DNA from: Haloferax denitrificans ATCC 35960
GTDB lineage: Archaea > Halobacteriota > Halobacteria > Halobacteriales > Haloferacaceae
Length of the DNA stretch: 64,000 nucleotides
Assembly: GCF_000337795.1 (NCBI RefSeq)
Contig: NZ_AOLP01000002.1
Location: 95,616 to 159,615, forward strand
Direction: 5' to 3'
Made by a program: the position numbers and the translations under genes. The notes beneath the pieces were generated by a model, which did not search any database, had not been told where the DNA came from, and saw only the letters and a program-made list of their open reading frames with translations. How positions within the stretch are numbered: position 1 is the stretch's first letter; every line of letters starts with the position of its first letter. Below are positions 45,352 through 54,892 of this stretch, piece after piece.

Positions 45352-45864
45352 ATGTCTCGAAAGAGTACCAGACGTGACGTGTTACAGCGCCTCGGTGCGA
45401 CAGGTATCACGGTGACGAGTGTCGGACTTGCTGGCTGTTCTTCCTCAGCGAATTCAAACAGTGGTGGATCTAACGGCGAGGAATCCACTAAGACCGAAAC
45501 AACCGAAGCGTCAGACGGAGGAAATGGAGGTCCGGTCGAAACTGACACCGTTGGTATGACTGAGGAACTCGGATTCGACCCCAAGTCAATTCAAGTCCCG
45601 GTCGGGACCACGGTCACCTTCGAGAACACGAGTTCTATCGGCCACTCGGTGACTGCTTACGAAGACAAGATTCCCGACGGTGCGACCTACTTCGCGACCG
45701 GCGGGTTCGACTCCGAGCAAGCCGCGAAGGATGGGTACCCAGAGAAGGGGAACCTCGAAGCGGGTGAGTCCTACGAACACACCTTCGAGACAAAAGGCAC
45801 CTACGAGTACTACTGCATCCCACACGAGTTGAACGGGATGGTCGGCACGATCGAGGTCGTCTAA
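45352..45864 (+). CDS. Halocyanin/plastocyanin-type blue copper protein
   Basis: 170 residues. N-terminus KSTRRDVLQRLGATGITVT with lipobox LAGC, then a Ser/Gly/Glu linker and one cupredoxin domain: VPVGTTVTFENTSSIGHSVT (His) and YYCIPHELNGMVGTIEV (Cys, His, Met). Anchored outside the membrane, it is the probable electron donor to NosZ, whose ATG directly follows its stop with no gap. Confidence 0.92.
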   Translation: MSRKSTRRDVLQRLGATGITVTSVGLAGCSSSANSNSGGSNGEESTKTETTEASDGGNGGPVETDTVGMTEELGFDPKSIQVPVGTTVTFENTSSIGHSVTAYEDKIPDGATYFATGGFDSEQAAKDGYPEKGNLEAGESYEHTFETKGTYEYYCIPHELNGMVGTIEVV

Positions 45865-47865
45865 ATGACCAACACCGCATCCGAACCGACCGAAACCGAC
45901 GAGTCGGTCACTGAATACGAAGCACAGCTCAACAAGGTGTTGGCCGACACCGATGAAACGGCAGCGGGAGAAGACGAAGTCTCGCTCCAACTACCGTCGC
46001 TCGGCCTGAGTCGCCGCGACTTCATGAAAGCGGGGGCAGCAGTCGGCACTATCGGCTCACTTGCCGGATGTGCCGGCGTCATGAATAACGGTGAGGGTAA
46101 CAGCGGAGGAAGCCAAAACCACTCAGGTTCAGGAGACGTCCCCGAACACTTCGTCCCACCGGGAGAACACGACGAGTACTACGGCTTCTGGTCTGGCGGC
46201 CACTCCGGCGACATCCGCGTCTACGGTCTGCCGTCGATGCGCGAACTCACACGGGTTCCCGTCTTCAACCGAGAACCCGCAAAAGGCTACGGCTTCGACG
46301 ATGGGAGCAGCCAGATGCTCGAAGACGCGGGTGGCTACACCTGGGGTGACTCCCACCACCCGAGTCTCTCGGAGACCGACGGCAAGTACGACGGCCGATA
46401 CATATACGTCAACGACAAGGCCAACGGCCGGGTTGCACGGGTGAACCTGAAGTACTTCGAGACGGACGCTATCACCGACGTCCCGAACGTCCAGTCGGTC
46501 CACGGCTGTTGTATTCAGAGCCCCGACACCGACTACATCTTCGCGAACAGTGAGTTCAGGACACCCCTCCCGAACGACGGGCGTGATATCGACAACCCAG
46601 ACAAGTACGTCTCACTGTTCACCGCACTCGACCCCGAGTCGATGGAAGTTCTCTGGCAGGTCGAAGTCGACGGCAACCTCGACATCCTCGACACAGACAA
46701 AGACGGCAAGTGGGCACTCGCGAGCGCCTACAACGACGAAGAGGGCGTCGAAATCGAGGAGATGACCAAGAACGACCGCGATTTCGTCAAGGCATTCAAC
46801 GTTCCGGCCATCCAGGAAGCGGTCGATGCCGGAAACTATCGCGAGGTTAACGGCGTTCCCATCGTCGACGGGACGAAAGGTAGTTCGCTGAATCAGGGCG
46901 ACGAACCAGCTGTCCGGTATATCCCGACGCCGAAGTCGCCCCACTGTGTCGAGGTCACGCCAGACGGCAAGTACGGGATGGTCGCCGGGAAGCTCTCGCC
47001 GACGGTGTCCATCATCGATATCGAGAAACTTTCGACCGAACCGGACTCGTCGAAGGTCATCGTCGGCCAGCCGAAAGTTGGCCTCGGACCGCTGCACACG
47101 ACCTACGACGACCGTGGACACGCCTACACGTCGCTGTTCATCGACTCGCAGGTCGTCAAGTGGGACATCGAGACGGCGGTCAACTCACCGAAGCAGTCCG
47201 AAGAGGCTATCCTCGGGAAGATAGACGTCCACTATAACCCCGGCCACATCCAGGCGGTCCAGGCGATGTCGACCGAACCGACGGGCGACTGGTTAGTCGT
47301 CTTAAACAAGCTCTCGAAAGACCGGTTCCTCCCGGTCGGCCCAATTTACCCGGACAACGACCAGCTCATCTACATCGGCAACGACAAGGACGACGAGCAG
47401 GGCGGCATGGAACTCGTCTCGGACCACCCGGTGTATCCCGAGCCACACGACGCGATTTTCGCGACGAAAGACAAGATAGAGCCCGCGAAGACGTGGGACA
47501 AATCCGACTACAAGGGCGAAAAAGAGTACGTTACGGAGAGCAACTCACGGGTTGACCGCGTCGACGACGAGACCGTCGAAGTGTACACATCGGTCAAGCG
47601 GAGTGAGTACGGACTTCGTGACTTCCGTGTCAAAGAGGGCGACGAGGTGACGATAACCGCGACGAACGTCGAAGGGAGTCAGGACATCGTCCACGGCCTC
47701 GTGGTGCCCGAGTACGACATCAACATCGCGCTCGCGCCGCAGGACACCCGTGAGGTCACGTTCACGGCCGACAAACCGGGCGTGTACTGGGTGTACTGTA
47801 CGTACTTCTGCAGTGCGCTCCACTTGGAGATGCGCTCGCGGATGCTCGTCGAACCGAGAGACTAG
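45865..47865 (+). CDS. nosZ: Nitrous oxide reductase NosZ
   Basis: 666 residues. After an acidic 45-residue lead comes a Tat signal, LSRRDFMKAGAAVGTIGSL. The seven-bladed propeller carries CuZ-type His sites (GDSHHPSLSETDGKYDGRYI, QSVHGCCIQSPD, KSPHCVEVTPDGKY). The C-terminal CuA domain ends with VYCTYFCSALHLEM: C645, C649, H653 and M656 as ligands, plus His in DIVHGLVVPE. It reduces N2O to N2 at the outer membrane face. Second gene of the operon, starting at once after the halocyanin stop. Confidence 0.96.
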   Translation: MTNTASEPTETDESVTEYEAQLNKVLADTDETAAGEDEVSLQLPSLGLSRRDFMKAGAAVGTIGSLAGCAGVMNNGEGNSGGSQNHSGSGDVPEHFVPPGEHDEYYGFWSGGHSGDIRVYGLPSMRELTRVPVFNREPAKGYGFDDGSSQMLEDAGGYTWGDSHHPSLSETDGKYDGRYIYVNDKANGRVARVNLKYFETDAITDVPNVQSVHGCCIQSPDTDYIFANSEFRTPLPNDGRDIDNPDKYVSLFTALDPESMEVLWQVEVDGNLDILDTDKDGKWALASAYNDEEGVEIEEMTKNDRDFVKAFNVPAIQEAVDAGNYREVNGVPIVDGTKGSSLNQGDEPAVRYIPTPKSPHCVEVTPDGKYGMVAGKLSPTVSIIDIEKLSTEPDSSKVIVGQPKVGLGPLHTTYDDRGHAYTSLFIDSQVVKWDIETAVNSPKQSEEAILGKIDVHYNPGHIQAVQAMSTEPTGDWLVVLNKLSKDRFLPVGPIYPDNDQLIYIGNDKDDEQGGMELVSDHPVYPEPHDAIFATKDKIEPAKTWDKSDYKGEKEYVTESNSRVDRVDDETVEVYTSVKRSEYGLRDFRVKEGDEVTITATNVEGSQDIVHGLVVPEYDINIALAPQDTREVTFTADKPGVYWVYCTYFCSALHLEMRSRMLVEPRD

Positions 47866-47868
47866 CTC

Positions 47869-48627
47869 ATGAGCTACCGACCACCGAGTCTCGACGAGTT
47901 CGCCCAACTGCGCCGGGGGTTGCCGGTGTTAGCCGCGGTGTTATTCGTCACTGCGCTTTTGTTCCCGATGTGGTCGATCAACGTCCACGCCGCGCAGTAC
48001 CCGAACGAAGTACTCCGTCTCCACCTCTATGCGTACCCGCGCATCAGTGGCGACTACGTCGAGATGGCTCGCCTCAACAAGTATATCGGTTTCTACTACC
48101 CGGACCCGGTCTACTGGCAACCGAACTTCGAGGTGGAACCGGCAGCCGTCGACGTTCCCGAGTGGTCGCTAGGACCACTTGCGTTCGTCGCCGTCGCCGC
48201 CGGCGGTGCGTTCGTCGCAATCGCACCGACTATCAAGAAGCTAAAGCGTGGACTGCTGTACCAACTCGTCGGGACGATTACCGTGTTCACGGTCATGGTC
48301 GTCGACATCCAGTACCGCCTCTACCAGACCGGTCACGCTCTCGACCCGGAAGCACCCGTCGTCGGCGTCGACCCGTTCACACCGCCGCTGGTCGGCAAGT
48401 ACGAGGTTGCAAACATCACGAGTTTCTCCAGTCTAGGGATGGGTGCGTACATGTCCATCATCGCCATCGGCCTGCTCGTCGTCGCGTTCTACTACCGCGA
48501 CACCGACGCGACGGCCACCACCGCCATCGACTCGATTCGGCGTCGAATTAAGTCGGTTCGGAATACCTCGATAGGCGGTCAGTCCGGCACAAACGATGGA
48601 ACGAACGTGAAATCGAAGCAAGGGTGA
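47869..48627 (+). CDS. nos-cluster integral membrane protein
   Basis: 252 residues with four spans, the first near residue 20 and the last near 200. An external loop between spans 1 and 2 holds LRLHLYAYPRISGDYVEMAR and NKYIGFYYPDP. Proteins of this type occur between nosZ and nosD in several archaeal and Gram-positive nos clusters as I recall, with unproven roles in electron supply or NosZ maturation. It starts three bases after the nosZ stop. Confidence 0.7.
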   Translation: MSYRPPSLDEFAQLRRGLPVLAAVLFVTALLFPMWSINVHAAQYPNEVLRLHLYAYPRISGDYVEMARLNKYIGFYYPDPVYWQPNFEVEPAAVDVPEWSLGPLAFVAVAAGGAFVAIAPTIKKLKRGLLYQLVGTITVFTVMVVDIQYRLYQTGHALDPEAPVVGVDPFTPPLVGKYEVANITSFSSLGMGAYMSIIAIGLLVVAFYYRDTDATATTAIDSIRRRIKSVRNTSIGGQSGTNDGTNVKSKQG

Positions 48628-48634
48628 GTACTCT

Positions 48635-50014
48635 ATGAACGTCCCGGCTAGTCGATTGTTCGCGGTCGTCGCCGGTCTCGTCATCGTCACTGCCGGCGTC
48701 GGCGTCGCGACGGCACCCACCCACGCACAGACCGACAGTCCAGTCGACTTCGAACAACCGGTCCCGGACGAGTACTCGTTCGAGGGGCCATCAGAGTCCG
48801 GCAGCGCGACGGTCGGTGGAGAGACGTATACGTCGCTTCAGACTGCCGTCGACGCCGCCGAACCTGGGGACCAAATCCGGCTCGACGGTGAGTTCGACGA
48901 GCGCGTCGTCGTCAACACGTCGAACGTCACGCTGGTCGGGACGCCTGGGCGCACCGCTCGAATCGACGGGAACGGGACCGGTGACGTACTGACCCTCAAC
49001 GGCGACGACATCACGCTGAGACGCGTGTGGGTGTACAACGGCGGCTACGATACGTCCGGAAACGACGCAGGCATCTGGGTCAACGGGACGAACACCACGA
49101 TACGAGACAGTCGAGTGACCAAGACGACGTTCGGTATCTGGCTCGACGGCGTCTCGGGGGCCCGAATCGAGAACACAACCATCGTCGGACGCGACTCAGT
49201 CGAACCGCGGTCGTACCGCGGGAACGGCATCCAGGTCTTCAAGAGCGACGGCGTGACCATCGTCGACAACCGTATCACGGACACTCGAGACGGCATCTAC
49301 TACTCGTGGGCGTCCGAGGTGACCGCGCGGAACAACACGCTGTGGGACCTCCGGTACGGCGTCCACTACATGTACTCCGACGACTGCACGCTCGTCGATA
49401 ACGTCGCGTTCGATAACGACGCGGGCTACGCGATTATGCTCTCGGAGTACATCCGCGTCGTCGACAACGTTGCAGTGAACAACAGCGGGACAAGCGCGCA
49501 CGGCATCTTCCTCAAGCGCATCGACCACTCGGTGGTCAAGGGGAACGAAGTCGTCGGGAACGGAAACGGTCTGTACGTGTTCAACTCGGTGAACAACACG
49601 CTCACTGGGAATCTCGTGCTGGAAAACCGGGTCGGCGTCTACTTCACCGCCGGCAGTTCGAGTCCGACCGTCTCGGAGAACAGTTTCATCAACAACGACG
49701 AACAGGTCCGCGCGCTCGTCGGCGAACTCGAAGAGTGGAACGGGACCACGCGGGGCAACTACTGGTCCGACACCCGCGACTCGGACGTCGACGGTGACGG
49801 CGTCAACGACATCCGACACAGGCCTGCGGGCCTCGTCGAGCGGTTAACGTACGAACATCCGCAGGCGACCGTCTTCGCGTCGAGTCCAGCGTTCGACGCC
49901 TTGCGGCTGGCCGAGAGTTCGCTCCCCGTCATCGAGGTTCCGGGCGTCGTCGACCACCACCCACTGACCACCCCACCCCACAAAGAATGGAGACGATACT
50001 ATGAACGCGATTGA
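48635..50014 (+). CDS. nosD: Copper-binding maturation protein NosD
   Basis: 459 residues: a cleavable signal (SRLFAVVAGLVIVTAGVGVA), then a right-handed beta-helix of parallel-beta-helix repeats (NTSNVTLVGTPGRTARIDGN, NGVTIVDNRITDTRDGIYY-like units). NosD delivers material for the NosZ CuZ centre outside the membrane, working with NosFY. The stop overlaps nosF by 14 bases. Confidence 0.93.
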   Translation: MNVPASRLFAVVAGLVIVTAGVGVATAPTHAQTDSPVDFEQPVPDEYSFEGPSESGSATVGGETYTSLQTAVDAAEPGDQIRLDGEFDERVVVNTSNVTLVGTPGRTARIDGNGTGDVLTLNGDDITLRRVWVYNGGYDTSGNDAGIWVNGTNTTIRDSRVTKTTFGIWLDGVSGARIENTTIVGRDSVEPRSYRGNGIQVFKSDGVTIVDNRITDTRDGIYYSWASEVTARNNTLWDLRYGVHYMYSDDCTLVDNVAFDNDAGYAIMLSEYIRVVDNVAVNNSGTSAHGIFLKRIDHSVVKGNEVVGNGNGLYVFNSVNNTLTGNLVLENRVGVYFTAGSSSPTVSENSFINNDEQVRALVGELEEWNGTTRGNYWSDTRDSDVDGDGVNDIRHRPAGLVERLTYEHPQATVFASSPAFDALRLAESSLPVIEVPGVVDHHPLTTPPHKEWRRYYERD

Positions 50015-50993
50015 GGTCACCGGCGTGACAAAGAAGTACAGCGAGATTACAGCGCTCGATAGGCTCTCCCTCGCTATCGAGTCGGGGTCGACGTTCGGCC
50101 TCCTCGGGACGAACGGGGCGGGCAAGTCGACGTTATTCAAACTCCTCGTCGGACACATCCGACCGGACGACGGGACGGTGTCGGTTGCAGGAACCGACGT
50201 GGCTACCGCCGGTCCAGAACTTCGCAGTATCGTCGGCTATCTACCAGAGCACGCCGGGTTCCCGCCGTCGCTCACCGGCCGAGAGGTGCTCGAATTCCAC
50301 GCGCGAATGCACAGTCTCCCCGATGCAGCAAGTCGAATCGATGCTGTCCTCTCGGTCGTCGGCCTCTCCGATGCGGCGGACCGATGCGTCGGCGGGTACT
50401 CAAACGGGATGACTCGCCGACTCGGGTTAGCCGCCGCGTTGTTGTCGCGGCCGCGTATCCTGTTGTTGGACGAACCGACCGCCGGACTCGACCCGCGAGG
50501 TGTTGCGGACTTTCACCGGGTCATCGAACGTCTCGACGCACAGTCGGATCTCACGGTGGTTATCTCCTCGCACGTCCTCACTGAAATCGAGTCACTCTGT
50601 GAACGGATTGCCATCCTCCACGGTGGGCAACTCTGCACCGTCGGCGACATCGACGGGTTGCGACGAGAAGTGACCGACGACGTCCGCGTTCGCCTCCGTC
50701 TCGGTGACGCTGCGTCGGCCGACAGTATCCAGACTATCGTCTCGGCCTTCGACGCATCGGTTCACTCGACTGACCACGATGGCGACGTGGTCTTCGTCGA
50801 CTGCGACCCCGAGGACGTGCCGCAGTTACTGACGGAACTCACAGAGGCCGTCACTATCGATGGGTACGATGTTCGAGAACCGGGGCTCGAACGCGTCTTC
50901 GAGCAGGTGCTCTCGGAGGCCGAACAGGACAGTCAACCGAGACAGAACGCCGAGAGTTCCGAGCAGCTACGGACGGTGAGCCACGATGAGTGA
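50001..50993 (+). CDS. nosF: ABC transporter ATPase NosF
   Basis: 330 residues. Walker A LLGTNGAGKSTLFKL, Q-loop, signature GGYSNGMTRRLGLAAALL (YSNGM in place of LSGGQ, usual for NosF/CcmA-like ATPases), Walker B LLLLDEPTAGLD and SSHVLTE switch. With NosY it forms the exporter thought to supply sulfur for CuZ assembly through NosD. Start overlaps nosD; stop overlaps nosY. Confidence 0.93.
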   Translation: MNAIEVTGVTKKYSEITALDRLSLAIESGSTFGLLGTNGAGKSTLFKLLVGHIRPDDGTVSVAGTDVATAGPELRSIVGYLPEHAGFPPSLTGREVLEFHARMHSLPDAASRIDAVLSVVGLSDAADRCVGGYSNGMTRRLGLAAALLSRPRILLLDEPTAGLDPRGVADFHRVIERLDAQSDLTVVISSHVLTEIESLCERIAILHGGQLCTVGDIDGLRREVTDDVRVRLRLGDAASADSIQTIVSAFDASVHSTDHDGDVVFVDCDPEDVPQLLTELTEAVTIDGYDVREPGLERVFEQVLSEAEQDSQPRQNAESSEQLRTVSHDE

Positions 50994-51888
50994 AGACCAG
51001 ACAGCACACTCCTCGACTGAACCCGGCGGCGGCACTGTGACAGCCGCCGACCGTTCGTTCGAGACGTCGAGTCAAACCGTGGTGGCGTTCGCTGGACAGA
51101 CGCTGACGATTGCGCAGTTAGAGTACCGACTCTCACTCCGGAGTCGGTGGACGCTCGCACTCACTGCGTTGTTCGGTCTCCTCTCGCTACTCGTTGTCGG
51201 GTTCGGCGGGTCGTCGGCCGGACCGTTCCGAGTCGATGCCGTCGTCGTCAGTCTCGCGTCGCTGGCAACGTATCTCGTCCCGCTCGCGGCGCTAGTCTAC
51301 GGATACGACACCATCGTAGGCGCAGAAGAGACTGGATGGCTCGACATGGTGTTCGCGCTCCCGGTTTCTCGTGGACGGGTTGTCGTCGGGGCGTTCCTCG
51401 GCCGTGCGGCATCCCTCGCGGGAGCGACGGCCATCGGATTCGGCCTTGGTGGCCTCGTGCTGTTCGTCCGCGTGGACACCGTCCCGTGGGGTTTGTACGC
51501 GGACGTTCTGTTCGGTGCCGTCACGCTGGGACTCGTGTTCCTCGCTCTCGGCGTCCTTGTCTCTACTGTAGCCGCAGAGAAGACTCATGCGCTCGGAATC
51601 GCACTTCTCGTGTGGGCCTGGTTGGTCTTCGGCCACGACCTTGCCGCACTCGGTCTCGTCGCCGCGTTCGACCTGCCGAACGTCATGCTCACGGGTCTGG
51701 TGCTCGCGAACCCCATCGACATCTTCCGCGTGTTCGTCCTCTCCGGTCTCGAGATGACCGGGAGCGGGATGGCCGCAGTCGTCACCGGGACAGCTCTCTC
51801 CACGACAGTTCTCCTCGGCGGTGCGATGGCGTGGGTCGTCCTTCCAGTGAGCGTCGCTGCACAATTGATTCATCGACGGAGCCTCTAA
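50986..51888 (+). CDS. nosY: ABC transporter permease NosY
   Basis: 300 residues with a cytoplasmic lead of about 60 residues, then six membrane spans. The ABC-2 permease style is seen in LVYGYDTIVGAEETGWLDMVFALPVSR. It pairs with NosF. The stop TAA shares an A with the nosL ATG (TAATG). Confidence 0.9.
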   Translation: MSEDQTAHSSTEPGGGTVTAADRSFETSSQTVVAFAGQTLTIAQLEYRLSLRSRWTLALTALFGLLSLLVVGFGGSSAGPFRVDAVVVSLASLATYLVPLAALVYGYDTIVGAEETGWLDMVFALPVSRGRVVVGAFLGRAASLAGATAIGFGLGGLVLFVRVDTVPWGLYADVLFGAVTLGLVFLALGVLVSTVAAEKTHALGIALLVWAWLVFGHDLAALGLVAAFDLPNVMLTGLVLANPIDIFRVFVLSGLEMTGSGMAAVVTGTALSTTVLLGGAMAWVVLPVSVAAQLIHRRSL

Positions 51889-52538
51889 TGAACAAAGTTG
51901 GAAACTATCCAGAAACCCCGGTAGCCGAACGAACAGACGACTGTACGACAGTGACCAACAACGACAGTACCAGGCGGAGGCTCCTCAAGGCAGTCGGTGG
52001 GAGTATGGTCGCCGGGGTCGCTGGGTGCCTCGGCGGGACTGACTCTGTCGGGAAACCGGCTCCGGATCCAATCGACCTCTCGGGTGGGAAGCGAGACGAC
52101 CAGGGGGGAATGGTAATCGGTGAGCATTTCGGCCCGAACGGACAGGTGTTCTACCGTAACCACGCTCCCGAGAGTCATGACAACCCGGCGTGGTTCCACA
52201 CGTTGAGTATGGGCCTCTTCCCGTATCACTTCGACCAGGAGCGAAGGGGATGGGAGGTCGTAGTCATCTACGTGACTGACTATTCATCTGTGGACTACGA
52301 ACTCATCGACGAGAGAGGAGAGACGTACATCTCGTCGTACACTGCTGCAGATACGTTCGGTGATGCAAGTGAAATGACCTACGTCGCTGACAGTGACGTT
52401 CATGGGGGAATGGGAAAGGAGCTCCACCCGTTTTCATCTGCTGACGAAGCTTCATCGTTCGCCACCGAACACAACGGGGAAACAATGAGGCTTGGGGAAG
52501 TGACTCCGGAGTGGCTCTCGTCGTATTTTTCACGGTGA
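51888..52538 (+). CDS. nosL: Copper chaperone lipoprotein NosL
   Basis: 216 residues. A 30-residue acidic lead, then STRRRLLKAVGGSMVAGVAGC (Tat and lipobox). The NosL domain shows RDDQGGMVIGEHFGPNGQVF with the Met expected in Cu(I) binding, though the usual Cys of CxxC/MxxC-type sites is missing here, and YISSYTAADTFGDASEMTYV with HGGMGKELHPF. It delivers copper to NosZ. Last gene of the nos operon. Confidence 0.88.
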   Translation: MNKVGNYPETPVAERTDDCTTVTNNDSTRRRLLKAVGGSMVAGVAGCLGGTDSVGKPAPDPIDLSGGKRDDQGGMVIGEHFGPNGQVFYRNHAPESHDNPAWFHTLSMGLFPYHFDQERRGWEVVVIYVTDYSSVDYELIDERGETYISSYTAADTFGDASEMTYVADSDVHGGMGKELHPFSSADEASSFATEHNGETMRLGEVTPEWLSSYFSR

Positions 52539-52956
52539 CTTTCAACCTGGTAGCGCCGGCTATCTGAACATATTCGGCGACAAGTCTTCCCACCTCGGAG
52601 GCGAAGAACCAGCTGGAAGTACCGCACGAATCGACGGCCTCGGTTCGGCTTCCCGTGCCAACGGTACTTCCCAGTTGCGTGAGACATTCACTCAGGTATT
52701 ACAGACCCAGAATCGAAATTCGGTGTCTGGTATTTTTCGACGACGAGCAGTACCGACGCGTGTTGGGATACACAACGTGCCGAGATCTACCATCGGAGTC
52801 ACTGACAGTGGTACCTTTCTCAGTCTATCAGTCGAACCCGTAGGCGTGCGTTTGAACAGTGAGATGTTGAACGTGGATGGTGAGTATTCATCCACTGCCT
52901 TGGGCAGTTAGAACGAGAGTCCGCACTGAATGCCACGCCCTTCAGGGCGTGGTAGC
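52539..52956. other. Intergenic with orphan operator and hairpin
   Basis: Holds TGAACATATTCG at 52565-52576 (one base from the island operator) with no recognisable gene at the normal distance. It also has an imperfect inverted pair CTGGAAGTACCG / CGGTACTTCCCAG (52611-52677). At 52933-52952 the perfect hairpin CCACGCCCT-TC-AGGGCGTGG lies five bases beyond the coxA-like stop. It could be its terminator or an IS200/IS605-type end. The rest looks like decayed coding DNA. Confidence 0.4.
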
Positions 52957-54717
52957 TTACTCTTCGCCTTTTAGAGTATCTTCCTCGCTCCCCCCGTCTA
53001 GGAGTACCGTCTCACGTTTCCGTTCGAGCCATTTCCATTCGTTCGTAACCATTCCGTAATCGTCGAGATTCCACGGGTCACCGTCTTCAATGTCCGGACC
53101 CTCTAGCCACGACGTGACGATGTTCCACACGAAAATTAACTGACCGATGGCCAAGATGTACACACCGAGTGTAGCGATTTGATGGAGGTCCGTGAAGTAC
53201 GACACGGGACCAACGGTGAGGTCGTAACTGCCGTACCGACGAGGCATACCACCGTAGCCGAGGAAGATCATCGGGAAGAACGTGAGGTTCGTCCCGACCA
53301 TCGTAAGCCAGAAGTGCCACTTGCCGAGTGTCTGCTGGTACCATTTTTGGGTAAAAAGCGGGAACCAGTAGTAGACTGCTGCGAAGATAGCAAATGCAAT
53401 ACCTCCCATGATGACGTAGTGGAAGTGAGCGATGACGTGGTACGTATCGTGGAGTACGAGGTCGACAGGGATAGACGCCTCGAACACGCCTGTCACGCCT
53501 CCGATGATGAAGTTGGCGATGAAGCCAACACAAAAGAGCATCGGCGTCTTTAATCTGAGACTCCCGTTCCACATCGTCGTAATCCAATTAAACGTCTTGA
53601 CCGCGCTCGGAATCGCGATTGCGATAGACACGGCCATGAAAGACGCCCGTAGTCGCGGGTCGATACCCGTCGCGAACATATGGTGTGCCCACACGCCGAA
53701 ACTCAACACGCCCAACGCGAGCGTGGAGTAGACGACGAACTTGAACCCGAAGAGGCGGCGGCCCGAAAAGCGCGGAAGGATATAGCTTATGAGGCCCATC
53801 GGTGGGAGGACGAGAATGTATACTTCGGGATGACCAAAGAACCAAAAGAGGTGTTGCCAGAGAATCGAGCCGCCGGCCTCAACGCTGAAGAAAGACGTCT
53901 CGAAGTTCCGGTCCAAGAGCAACATCACGAGTGCACTCCCGAGGAGCGGAAACGCGAAGATGATCTGTCCGGACTGGACCAGTACCGTCCACGAGAAGAT
54001 GTCTAAACTCGCCCAGGTGACCTTCTCGTCGCGTTCTGCGAATATCGTCGCGACGAAATTAATGGCACCCATCGTCGCACTGACTCCAGTTAGGTGTAGT
54101 CCGAGAATCATGAGATCGACGCCGGGGTTCGTCTGCTGAACTGAAAGCGGCGTGTAGAGCGTCCACGCGGTCTGAGCCCCTTGAATTCCGACGTTCAATG
54201 GCTCGAGTATTAATCCACCCCAGATGAGTAACGCCCCCGGTGGTAACAGCCAGAACGCGATCGCGTTGACGCGCGGGAACGCCATATCGTCGGCTCCAAT
54301 CAAAAGCGGAATCAAGTAGTTCGAGAAGGAGGCCAGCATCGGGGTCCCGAACAGAAAGAGCATCGTAATCCCGTGTGTCGTCATCAGTGCGTTGTAGAAG
54401 CCGAGTCCGAGGAAGTCCGCTGACGGAGTCAACAGTTCTGTACGCATTAAAACGACGGCGATACCACCCCACGCGAACGAAAAGAGAGCGAATACCCCGT
54501 ACATGAGACCGATGTCTTTGTGGTCGACGGCCGTCAACCAGCGAATGAGTCCGCTCGGTTTCTCCACCCGCTCGGCTGGTTGTACACCTGTCGCTGTCCC
54601 ACCGGCTGACACCGAGTAAGACTGCCGCCTCTTGACGTGCGAGACCCACCAGACGACCCCCGCCAAAAGTAGGGCCATTACACCTGTAAGCACGAGTTGG
54701 CCAGTTTCGACTTCCAT
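52957..54717 (-). CDS. Heme-copper oxidase subunit I (A-type)
   Basis: 586 residues with 12-13 spans. Low-spin heme His in NALMTTHGITMLFLFG; CuB His and Tyr in FWFFGHPEVYILVLPPMG; the two further CuB His in GVWAHHMFATG; heme ligands in DTYHVIAHFHYVIMG. This is a proton-pumping quinol or cytochrome c oxidase core, but no subunit II, III or assembly gene lies nearby. An island-type operator 42 bases upstream implies expression with denitrification genes, perhaps at low oxygen. Confidence 0.92.
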   Translation of the reverse strand: MEVETGQLVLTGVMALLLAGVVWWVSHVKRRQSYSVSAGGTATGVQPAERVEKPSGLIRWLTAVDHKDIGLMYGVFALFSFAWGGIAVVLMRTELLTPSADFLGLGFYNALMTTHGITMLFLFGTPMLASFSNYLIPLLIGADDMAFPRVNAIAFWLLPPGALLIWGGLILEPLNVGIQGAQTAWTLYTPLSVQQTNPGVDLMILGLHLTGVSATMGAINFVATIFAERDEKVTWASLDIFSWTVLVQSGQIIFAFPLLGSALVMLLLDRNFETSFFSVEAGGSILWQHLFWFFGHPEVYILVLPPMGLISYILPRFSGRRLFGFKFVVYSTLALGVLSFGVWAHHMFATGIDPRLRASFMAVSIAIAIPSAVKTFNWITTMWNGSLRLKTPMLFCVGFIANFIIGGVTGVFEASIPVDLVLHDTYHVIAHFHYVIMGGIAFAIFAAVYYWFPLFTQKWYQQTLGKWHFWLTMVGTNLTFFPMIFLGYGGMPRRYGSYDLTVGPVSYFTDLHQIATLGVYILAIGQLIFVWNIVTSWLEGPDIEDGDPWNLDDYGMVTNEWKWLERKRETVLLDGGSEEDTLKGEE

Positions 54718-54759
54718 ACTACCCGGCCAGTTTTTCAGACGGAGAGATAGTGATTATCG

Positions 54760-54771
54760 GGAACATGTTCG
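54760..54771. promoter_or_regulatory. CGAA-N4-TTCG-type operator, oxidase subunit I
   Basis: GGAACATGTTCG, one base from consensus, 42 bases before the ATG at 54717. Confidence 0.55.
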
Positions 54772-54892
54772 AATAGAGAAATGGACACCTCGGTAGTTGC
54801 TGCCGTTCGTGACCACTCACCGGAGTGGGCGAACTAATGGGAATACTTCTTTGACACTGTGGAGCGAGAGAAAGTCGAACTGAGTTGAGTAT

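Noticed and set aside
52933..52952. Hairpin after the oxidase gene as a definite IS end
   Set aside because: It resembles IS200/IS605 ends but could equally be a terminator; no second end or transposase found.
54781..54888. Plus-strand frame MDTSVVAAVRDHSPEWAN with a TAA and continuation WEYFFDTVEREK
   Set aside because: It looks faintly like a small conserved protein with an internal stop, but evidence is only by eye and the nearest operator fits the oxidase gene instead.
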